Origin: Loktanella sp.
GTDB taxonomy: Bacteria > Pseudomonadota > Alphaproteobacteria > Rhodobacterales > Rhodobacteraceae
Direction of reading: 5' to 3'
DNA length: 64,000 nt
Assembly: GCA_017390475.1 (NCBI GenBank)
Contig: JAFPBO010000030.1
Location: forward strand, 62,001 to 126,000
The notes beneath the pieces were generated by a model. It was given only the letters and a program-made list of their open reading frames with translations. It was not told the origin of the DNA and did not search any database. The translations under genes were made by a program, and so were the position numbers. Below are positions 57,943-64,000 of the stretch, in pieces (positions within the stretch are counted from its first letter, which is position 1; each line of letters starts with the position of its first letter).

Positions 57943-58410
57943 ATGACCCAGCCTGCAATCGGCGAAACAGCGCCTGACATCAGCCTGCCGCGCGATGGCG
58001 GCGACATCGTAAATCTCTCGGATTTTGCCGGCAAAAAGGTCGTTGTCTATTTCTACCCCAAAGACGACACCCCCGGCTGCACCAAAGAGGCTGTCGGCTT
58101 TACTGATCTTGCCGATGATTTTGCCGCCGCAGGGGCGGTCGTGCTGGGCGTGTCCAAGGATTCCGTCGCCAAACATGACAAATTCATCGCCAAACATGAT
58201 CTGAAAATCGCCCTGCTGTCAGATGAAAACGGCGATGTCTGTGAACGCTATGGCACCTGGGTCGAGAAAAGCATTTACGGCAAGACCTATATGGGCATCA
58301 ACCGCGCCACATTCGTGATCGGGCCGGATGGCAAGATCGCGCAAGTCTGGCCCAAGGTCAAAGTCCCCGGCCATGTCGAGGCGGTGCTTGATGCGGTGCG
58401 CGCACTGTGA
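57943..58410 (+). CDS. bcp: thioredoxin-dependent peroxiredoxin BCP
   Basis: A BCP/PrxQ peroxiredoxin of 155 residues that reduces hydroperoxides. The peroxidatic Cys46 is in DDTPGCTKEAVGF. The resolving Cys usually found five residues later is Val51 here, so the protein may work as a 1-Cys type or use Cys in DENGDVCERYG. The stop codon overlaps the GTG start of the DUF455 gene (GTGA), coupling the two. Confidence 0.95.
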   Translation: MTQPAIGETAPDISLPRDGGDIVNLSDFAGKKVVVYFYPKDDTPGCTKEAVGFTDLADDFAAAGAVVLGVSKDSVAKHDKFIAKHDLKIALLSDENGDVCERYGTWVEKSIYGKTYMGINRATFVIGPDGKIAQVWPKVKVPGHVEAVLDAVRAL

Positions 58411-59216
58411 CTTTGGCAGAAATGGCCGTGGCGGTGCTGACAACCGCCGATGGCCGTGAAAAGACCGCCCTGTCGCGCCGCTATGCCGCGCAGTGGCAGG
58501 CGGCGCGTGCGGCAGGCCATGCGGTGCAGATCGGCAGCGCCGCCCCGCCGCTGCATCCCGCCCGCCCGCCGCTGCCGGAACTGCTGGCCCCCCGCGATGT
58601 GCCGCAGCGCAAATCCGGCACCGCGGCGGGGCGTCTGGCCCTGCTGCATGCGGTAGCGCATATCGAACTAAATGCGGTCGATCTGCATTGGGATATCATC
58701 GCGCGGTTCACAGACGTGAAAATGCCGCTGGGTTTCTGTGATGACTGGGTCAAATCTGCCGACGAAGAATCCAAACATTTCAACCTGATGTGCGATTGTC
58801 TTGAAGCAGCAGGCAGCCATTATGGCGCGATGCCCGCCCATGCCGGGATGTGGCGCGCCGCGACCGATACCGCCGATGATCTGATGGGTCGTCTGGCCGT
58901 CGTGCCAATGGTGCTGGAAGCACGCGGTCTGGATGTCACCCCTGGCATGATCGCGATCTTCGAAAAAGCCGGGCAGCAGGATGCGGTGGACGCCTTGCGG
59001 ATCATCTATGCCGAAGAGGTGCATCACGTCGCCTATGGGTCAAAATGGTTTCACTTTTTATGTGGCCGTCATGATCTGGACCCGGTGGGCGTGTTCCACG
59101 ATCTGGTCCAGCGCTATTTCCATGGCGCGCTGAAACCGCCTTTCAACGAGGAAAAAAGGGCCGAGGCGGGGATACCGCCGGATTTCTATTGGCCGCTGGC
59201 GCAACACCGAAGATAA
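58407..59216 (+). CDS. ferritin-like DUF455 protein
   Basis: A 269-residue helical protein of the DUF455 ferritin-like family. Carboxylate and His residues that could bind two metals are in LLHAVAHIELNAVDLHWDII, DEESKHFNLMCDCL and YAEEVHHVAYGSKWFHF. The family is related to diiron MiaE-like enzymes, but the reaction is unknown. The start is GTG, fused to the bcp stop; co-translation with a peroxiredoxin suggests an oxidative-stress or iron-linked role. Confidence 0.88.
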   Translation: MTLAEMAVAVLTTADGREKTALSRRYAAQWQAARAAGHAVQIGSAAPPLHPARPPLPELLAPRDVPQRKSGTAAGRLALLHAVAHIELNAVDLHWDIIARFTDVKMPLGFCDDWVKSADEESKHFNLMCDCLEAAGSHYGAMPAHAGMWRAATDTADDLMGRLAVVPMVLEARGLDVTPGMIAIFEKAGQQDAVDALRIIYAEEVHHVAYGSKWFHFLCGRHDLDPVGVFHDLVQRYFHGALKPPFNEEKRAEAGIPPDFYWPLAQHRR

Positions 59217-59379
59217 ATCGTGATTTCGGCGGAACTTTGCGCAGGGCGGGCGCGTTTGGCGGATATTCGGGAAAATCCGGCATTCCTTGTTGCGACAAAG
59301 GCTATCTGTGGCTAACAGATGGCGGATGCTGGCTCTCTGGGCAGAGAGACAGCCAGAAACGACTAAAGGCGGATGACTG

Positions 59380-60687
59380 GTGCGTTCTCGACTGATGAAA
59401 CCGATCCATGCCACGCTGGAGCGGTGGTTCCCGGAAAAACGTCTGTTCCTGCGTTCTGACACCGAAACCCGGTTTATCCGTCTGACCTCGGAAACGCAGC
59501 TTGTCGCCTGGACCGGCAGCACCATTGTCGTGGGCTGGACAATCGTGGCGACTGCAATCCTGCTGATGGACAGTATCGGCGCGGGCAATTTCCGGGCACA
59601 GGCGGAACGCTATCAATGGACCTATGAACAACGGCTGAACTCGCTTTCCGTTGACCGTGACAGCAGCGCGGCAGAGGCCGCATCGGCACATGCGCGGTTC
59701 GAGGTGGCACTGGAACAGATCTCGATCATGCAATCCGAATTGCTGGCGACCGAGGAAAAACGTCGCGAACTGGAAACCGGGCTCGAAGTCGTGCAAACTA
59801 CGCTGCGCAATACGATGAAAGCCCGCGAAGAAGCCCGCCAACAGGTCGCAACCCTGACCGAAAACGGCGAAAACGGCGTCGCCAACGGCATGCCGGACGA
59901 GGCGGTAGGCACTGTCAACCTGCTGGCCGAAGCGCTGGCCGAAACCGCTGCTGAACGCGACCAGATCGCGGCTGATGCTGAATTCGCACTGGAACAGGCC
60001 GCCGACATGCAACTGGAACTGCGCCTGCTGCAGGAACGCAACGACCAGATTTTCCGCCAACTGGAAGAGGCGATGCTGGTCTCGGTCGAACCGTTGGACA
60101 ATATGTTCCGCGCCGCAGGACAGAACCCTGACTCGCTGATTGAACAGGTGCGCCGTGGCTATTCCGGCACCGGCGGGCCACTGACCCCCATGCGGTTCAC
60201 CACCAGCACTGGCGAACCAGACCCCGACAGCGAACGCGCCAACGCGATCCTGGCCTCGATGGACCGGATCAACCTGTATCGGCTGGCGGCCAACAAACTG
60301 CCGCTGGCGATGCCGGTGCGGTCCAATTACCGGCTGTCATCCGGTTTTGGCCAGCGCTGGGGCCGCCTGCATGCCGGCACTGATTTTGCAGGGCCGGTCG
60401 GCACACCGGTATATTCCACCGCCGATGGCGTGGTCACGCAGGCTGGCTGGTTGTCCAGCTATGGGCGGCTGATCACGATCCGGCATGACTTTGGCATCGA
60501 GACCCGCTTTGCGCATCTGAACAAGATTGACGTGAAGGTCGGCCAAAGGGTATCGCGCGGCGAGAAGATTGGTGATATGGGGAACTCGGGTCGCTCGACC
60601 GGTCCCCACCTTCACTACGAGGTGCGTGTTAATGGCAACCCCGTCAATCCGATGACTTATATAAGAGCTGGACAGAATGTTTTCTAA
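59380..60687 (+). CDS. M23 LytM-type peptidoglycan endopeptidase, membrane-anchored
   Basis: A 435-residue protein with a cytoplasmic N-terminus, one membrane helix (about 48-68, WTGSTIVVGWTIVATAILLM), a long coiled coil (about 85-240) and a C-terminal M23 domain with HAGTDFAGPVGTPVYS and GNSGRSTGPHLHYEV, which carry the zinc-binding His and Asp and the catalytic HxH. It would cleave peptide cross-links of peptidoglycan. The start is GTG at 59380; ATG at 59395 is an alternative. Its 3' end overlaps the bactofilin gene by 11 bases, the same pairing as LmdC and BacA in stalked alphaproteobacteria. Confidence 0.92.
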   Translation: MRSRLMKPIHATLERWFPEKRLFLRSDTETRFIRLTSETQLVAWTGSTIVVGWTIVATAILLMDSIGAGNFRAQAERYQWTYEQRLNSLSVDRDSSAAEAASAHARFEVALEQISIMQSELLATEEKRRELETGLEVVQTTLRNTMKAREEARQQVATLTENGENGVANGMPDEAVGTVNLLAEALAETAAERDQIAADAEFALEQAADMQLELRLLQERNDQIFRQLEEAMLVSVEPLDNMFRAAGQNPDSLIEQVRRGYSGTGGPLTPMRFTTSTGEPDPDSERANAILASMDRINLYRLAANKLPLAMPVRSNYRLSSGFGQRWGRLHAGTDFAGPVGTPVYSTADGVVTQAGWLSSYGRLITIRHDFGIETRFAHLNKIDVKVGQRVSRGEKIGDMGNSGRSTGPHLHYEVRVNGNPVNPMTYIRAGQNVF

Positions 60688-61189
60688 ATCCAAAATCAAT
60701 GAGCCCGGTCCCAAGGCGACCGAAACCCCTGCACCTGCCACCGCAGATGCCAGCAAGACCGGCAGCATGGCTACGGATTACAAAGCCGCAGCGCCAAAGG
60801 CCAAACCACCGGCATCGGTGCTGTCGTCTGACCTGCTGGTCACCGGGAACCTGAAAACCTCGGGCGATATCCAGGTCGAAGGTCAGGTTGATGGCGATAT
60901 CCGCGCCCATCTGCTGACTGTCGGCGAAGGTGCCACCGTCAAGGGCGAGATTGTCGCCGATGACGTCGTGGTCAATGGCCGCGTGATCGGCCGGGTGCGT
61001 GGGCTGAAGGTCCGCCTGACATCCACCGCGCGGGTCGAGGGTGACATCATCCACAAGACCATCGCCATCGAATCCGGTGCCCATTTCGAAGGCTCCGTGC
61101 AGCGTCAGGACGATCCTTTGTCAGCCAATGGCAAGAAAATGCCGACAATGCCGGTGACCGAGCCCAAGACAGACGCCGACAAGGCCTGA
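60677..61189 (+). CDS. bactofilin cytoskeletal protein
   Basis: A 170-residue polymer-forming bactofilin. The central domain (about 48-140) is a right-handed beta helix with repeats such as SSDLLVTGNLKTSGDIQVEGQVDGDIRA and VVVNGRVIGRVRGLKVRL; flexible polar, Pro/Ala-rich ends flank it. Bactofilins assemble without nucleotide into filaments that recruit wall enzymes. The gene overlaps that of the M23 endopeptidase, its likely partner, and is followed by an intrinsic terminator. Confidence 0.93.
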   Translation: MFSKSKINEPGPKATETPAPATADASKTGSMATDYKAAAPKAKPPASVLSSDLLVTGNLKTSGDIQVEGQVDGDIRAHLLTVGEGATVKGEIVADDVVVNGRVIGRVRGLKVRLTSTARVEGDIIHKTIAIESGAHFEGSVQRQDDPLSANGKKMPTMPVTEPKTDADKA

Positions 61190-61212
61190 TCGGCGATCAC
61201 ATGATGAGACAG

Positions 61213-61235
61213 GGGCGCCTTTCGGGCGCCCTTTT
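61213..61235 (+). terminator. intrinsic terminator of the bactofilin gene
   Basis: GGGCGCC and GGCGCCC form a 7-bp stem with a TTTCG loop and are followed by four Ts, 23 bases after the stop codon. Confidence 0.85.
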
Positions 61236-61302
61236 CGCGTTGGGCATCCAACCGGCGGCAGGCCGCAGCGGCGGTAACCGTGTCATGCCCTGCTTGCTGT
61301 CA

Positions 61303-61342
61303 CAGGATGGGCGGGACCAGTCGTCCTGCCCCGCCGATCCTG
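61303..61342. repeat. long hairpin downstream of the autotransporter gene
   Basis: CAGGATGGGCGGG and CCCGCCGATCCTG form a 13-bp stem with one mismatch and a 14-base loop, 19 bases after the autotransporter stop codon (minus strand). It lacks a clear T tract, so it may act in RNA stability or factor-dependent termination. Confidence 0.5.
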
Positions 61343-61360
61343 TTACTGTTCCAGCCTCGG

Positions 61361-63433
61361 TCAGAAACGCAGCGACACGCTCAGCGCGCTCTGCACCCGG
61401 TCGTCATCGTCATAACGGGCCTCGGCCCTGGCATTCCAGCGGATCGGGCCGCTGATTCCGCCAATATCGGCACCAAGGCTCAGCATCGCGCGATCCGTAT
61501 CTGCGACGCCAAAGCTGGTCGATGCGCCGTTCAGCGACATGGTGACATCGCTATTGGTGTCGCGGATCACATGCGCGCCGACAAACGGACGCACAGTGGT
61601 GGATTGCGTCATGGCATACAGCAGTCCGGCCTCGACCGAGGCAAAGGCAGTGCTGGTATCGCGGCTGTCAAAGCTGGCCCCGCCCAGACCAGAGGCGGCA
61701 AAGCTGTCGAAACTGCTCGCAATGACACCCAGCTGCCCGGACAGGTCATAGCCGAAGGACCCGCCGGTGCTGGCGGCCGGGACCTGATAATCGGCGCGTG
61801 TCGTAAGGCCGTAATGCACGCCATCGCTGTCACCGTTGCCGCTGCCAAGCGCGGGGCTGGTCAGCTCCATCCGGCTGTGCCCGACAAAGGCTGCCCCACT
61901 GATGCTGGTGTTCAGGCCAAAGTTATGGCTGGCGCGCAAACCGATGCTTGTGCCGGTCATGTCAATCTCGTGCTGGTCATCGGCACGATCAGCGTTTGCC
62001 CTGTTGGTGGCAACAAAAACCCCGAAAGGTCCGAAATCACGCCCAAGTGTGACAGCGTTGGCGCGGTCGTCATCCTCGGCCGTGACAGCCCCGGCGACCC
62101 ACCAGCCTGCCCCGTCCTGTTGCGACAAAGCCACCTGTGACAGCGAAAAGGCTGCATCTGAAAACAGCCTGTCCGCAGTGCTGAAAACCTTTGGTTCGGC
62201 GCTGACCAACGTCGTCCCCGAGAACAGCGAAGTGCCCCCCGTCGCGGTCAGATCGATGATCTGCGGTGCGGCTTCAAAGTTGACGACCCCCACACCGGTG
62301 CTGAGAACACGCAAAGTATTGGTACCGCCACCCAGATCGACGGTGCCAAAGATACGCCCGCCGTTCAGTTCAAGCGTATTGTCCCCGCCCCCCAGCGAGA
62401 TCGCAGTGCCAGACCGCCCGCGCAGCGTGCCGCTGTTGCGGATGGTCACCGGCGAGCTATGCGCAGGGTCAACGCCGATGGCATAGAGACCTTCGATATA
62501 GCCTTCGTTGATGATGGTTACCGGACCAGACACGCGGGCCGTTCCCACGGTCGGTTCAAACATCGGATCGATGTCGATGCCGCTGCCGCCGGATCGTGGG
62601 TCATTCGCCGCACCAGTCGAGACTATAACACCAGTTTTATAGTTGTGAATTACGCCTTCGTCGATATCGATGCCGTCATCGGTGCCGAGGATAACACCGT
62701 AATTGTCGACACGGCCGCTTGCGAATTGCACACCATCCTCGTCAGAGGTGGCGCCATTATTGGTCCAGCGCCGGGTGCTGGCATCCCAATCCAGACCGTT
62801 CAGCGCGACTAGGCCGTAATTTTCCAGCGTGAAATCCTCGCGGGCTTCGATGACTTCTTCGCCGCCACGCAGCGTGCCGTGGTTGATCACGGTACCGCCC
62901 GGACCACGGGTCTGGATCGCACGGCCTTCGGTGCTTTGGATCAGGCCGTGATTGGTGATCATGGCGTTGGCCAGCGGGTTGTCTTCGTCCAGCCGCACCG
63001 CTTGCCGAAGTGCGAAAATCTGGCCGGTGGCAAGGTTGTTCAGGGTAAAACCATTCGCATCATTCTGGAGCCGGACGCCCCGGTCGCCGCCACGGATCGT
63101 GCCGGCGTTGGTGATTTTCAGATTTTCGCCTCTGCCACGGATGGCATCATCATTGCCACTTTCGATCAGGCCATTATTGACGACCGACTGATCCGAACCG
63201 GTCAGCTGCACGGGACGACCGTTTGCGCGAACAAGTTCTGCATCGCTGTCAACGGTGATCGCAAGGTTGTCGCGCCCATCATTGATATTGCCACTATCGG
63301 TGGCGGTGCAAGTCAGTGTCGGATTGCTGGCATCGCCGCCAGAGATGCAATTGGCATAGGCTGCTGGTACAACAAAAACCTGCAATGCCGTCACTGCGGC
63401 GGCGATTGCGGTGGTAGTGTGAAGATGCGACAT
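61361..63433 (-). CDS. autotransporter with beta-helix passenger
   Basis: An outer-membrane autotransporter (type Va) of 690 residues. A signal peptide (about 1-28) leads to a passenger (30-430) built of short repeats such as NNGLIESGNDDAIRGRG, NAGTIRGGDRGVRLQ, NHGLIQSTEGRAIQTRG, NSGTLRGRSGTAISLGG, each one coil of a beta helix. The last 260 residues form the beta barrel, ending in the aromatic LSVSLRF required for BAM insertion. No protease or lipase triad is evident, so an adhesin or surface-structure role is possible. The passenger is acidic and poor in Lys. It is not followed by a secretion partner. Confidence 0.9.
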   Translation of the reverse strand: MSHLHTTTAIAAAVTALQVFVVPAAYANCISGGDASNPTLTCTATDSGNINDGRDNLAITVDSDAELVRANGRPVQLTGSDQSVVNNGLIESGNDDAIRGRGENLKITNAGTIRGGDRGVRLQNDANGFTLNNLATGQIFALRQAVRLDEDNPLANAMITNHGLIQSTEGRAIQTRGPGGTVINHGTLRGGEEVIEAREDFTLENYGLVALNGLDWDASTRRWTNNGATSDEDGVQFASGRVDNYGVILGTDDGIDIDEGVIHNYKTGVIVSTGAANDPRSGGSGIDIDPMFEPTVGTARVSGPVTIINEGYIEGLYAIGVDPAHSSPVTIRNSGTLRGRSGTAISLGGGDNTLELNGGRIFGTVDLGGGTNTLRVLSTGVGVVNFEAAPQIIDLTATGGTSLFSGTTLVSAEPKVFSTADRLFSDAAFSLSQVALSQQDGAGWWVAGAVTAEDDDRANAVTLGRDFGPFGVFVATNRANADRADDQHEIDMTGTSIGLRASHNFGLNTSISGAAFVGHSRMELTSPALGSGNGDSDGVHYGLTTRADYQVPAASTGGSFGYDLSGQLGVIASSFDSFAASGLGGASFDSRDTSTAFASVEAGLLYAMTQSTTVRPFVGAHVIRDTNSDVTMSLNGASTSFGVADTDRAMLSLGADIGGISGPIRWNARAEARYDDDDRVQSALSVSLRF

Positions 63434-63488
63434 TGGGCGCCCTTTTTACGCTTACGGTCCCCGTGCCATAGAAAACAAACACAAAAGT

Positions 63489-63507
63489 GATGTGACATTT
63501 TCACATC
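63489..63507. promoter_or_regulatory. TGTGA/TCACA palindrome before the autotransporter
   Basis: GATGTGA-CATTT-TCACATC is a perfect inverted repeat, 56 bases before the autotransporter ATG. It resembles a CRP/FNR-family site but has a 5-base spacer instead of the usual six in CRP sites, so the cognate factor is uncertain. Confidence 0.45.
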
Positions 63508-63530
63508 TGATTACAGCACTGCCATGATAG

Positions 63531-63555
63531 AAAAGGCGGCGGCGTCACAACCGCC
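63531..63555 (-). terminator. terminator of prfB
   Basis: On the minus strand GGCGG and CCGCC pair around an 11-base loop and are followed by TTTT, ten bases after the prfB stop codon. Confidence 0.65.
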
Positions 63556-63564
63556 CTGTGGCAG

Positions 63565-64000
63565 TTAGTCCGCATGGCCGCTGTCGCGGCCCTTGCCGGA
63601 CATGTCCAGCGCCAGTGTCGCGCCCATCAGACCATCCAGATCGCCGTCCAGCACGCCTTTGGTGTCGGAGGTTTCAAACCCGGTGCGCAGGTCTTTGACC
63701 ATCTGGTAGGGTTGCAGCACATAGGACCGGATCTGGTTGCCCCAGCCCGCGTCGCCCGCGTTTTCATGCGCCTCGTTCACCAGCGTCGAGCGTTTGTCGA
63801 GTTCCATCTGGTAAAGCCGCGATTTCAGCGCTTTCATCGCGATATCGCGGTTCTGGTGCTGGGATTTTTCCGATGATGTCACCACGATCCCTGTCGGAAA
63901 ATGTGTGATCCGCACGGCGGAATCGGTCGTGTTGACGTGCTGACCGCCCGCCCCCGATGACCGGTAGGTATCAAGGCGGATATCGCTTTGCTTGACCTCG
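63565..64000 (-). CDS. prfB: peptide chain release factor 2, C-terminal part
   Basis: Only the last 145 codons are in the window; the 5' part, including the tip that reads stop codons and any programmed frameshift site, lies beyond the right edge. The GGQ motif that triggers peptide release is seen in [18 protein letters not shown], and the following [20 protein letters not shown] and the C-terminal [15 protein letters not shown] are typical of RF2. It ends in a terminator hairpin. Confidence 0.95.
   Translation of the reverse strand, partial: EVKQSDIRLDTYRSSGAGGQHVNTTDSAVRITHFPTGIVVTSSEKSQHQNRDIAMKALKSRLYQMELDKRSTLVNEAHENAGDAGWGNQIRSYVLQPYQMVKDLRTGFETSDTKGVLDGDLDGLMGATLALDMSGKGRDSGHAD

Overview
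The window reads as chromosomal DNA of an alphaproteobacterium of the Rhodobacteraceae/Roseobacteraceae type. The evidence is the GC-rich coding, the alphaproteobacterial SOS operators (GAAC-N7-GAAC) in front of lexA and uvrA, a lysis cassette of the Rhodobacter gene-transfer-agent type, the ccm genes, a zapA/coiled-coil pair, a bactofilin/M23 pair, and a recurrent terminator-like repeat with core ACTCCCGCCGGAGGC. A genus cannot be fixed from the sequence; a Loktanella/Yoonia-like organism is only a guess. No rRNA, tRNA, CRISPR array, transposase or replication origin was found.

Layout. 1-2.4 kb: the start of a KAP-type P-loop NTPase leaving the window in an AT-rich stretch, a possible 19-residue leader peptide and an ABC exporter. 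2.5-3 kb: a Nudix hydrolase. 3.1-9.9 kb: a minus-strand arabinoside-use operon (ArsR-like regulator, GH51 arabinofuranosidase, ATPase, binding protein, two permeases). 10-15.7 kb: lexA, comEC, gltX, gltA. 15.7-17 kb: a decayed BrnT/HTH toxin-antitoxin pair with intact-looking operators, and a DUF2087 gene. 17-25 kb: an enoyl-CoA hydratase, then ccmH-ccmF-[XhlA-like, holin, GH108 endolysin]-ccmE-argC, murI and an acyltransferase, all on the minus strand. 25-29.5 kb: a fused indolepyruvate ferredoxin oxidoreductase divergent from a LysR gene.

29.5-39.7 kb: a candidate small RNA, purL, bolA-grx, zapA with a coiled-coil partner, transketolase, a palindrome array, doxX, two gap paralogues separated by a 47-residue membrane protein gene, a DUF1127 gene, coaD. 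39.8-45.9 kb: a CBS protein, a LysR gene and the valine catabolic operon mmsA-acd-hibch-mmsB. 45.9-54.5 kb: uvrA, a DUF4394 secreted protein, lpd, DUF924, an MFS carrier, queA. 54.5-64 kb: a large AsmA/YhdP-type protein, bcp and a ferritin-like DUF455 gene, an M23 endopeptidase overlapping a bactofilin, an autotransporter, and prfB running off the right edge.

Common threads. LexA-type control links lexA and uvrA. A LacI-type palindrome (ATGTTA-NCGN-TAACAT) lies before both gap genes and between the indolepyruvate oxidoreductase and its LysR neighbour, suggesting one central-carbon regulator. The most unusual points are the phage-type lysis cassette inside the cytochrome c maturation operon, the toxin-antitoxin pair broken by an 11-bp tandem duplication plus two further lesions, the candidate anti-Shine-Dalgarno RNA before purL, and a gap paralogue with the NAD-selecting Asp replaced by Ala.
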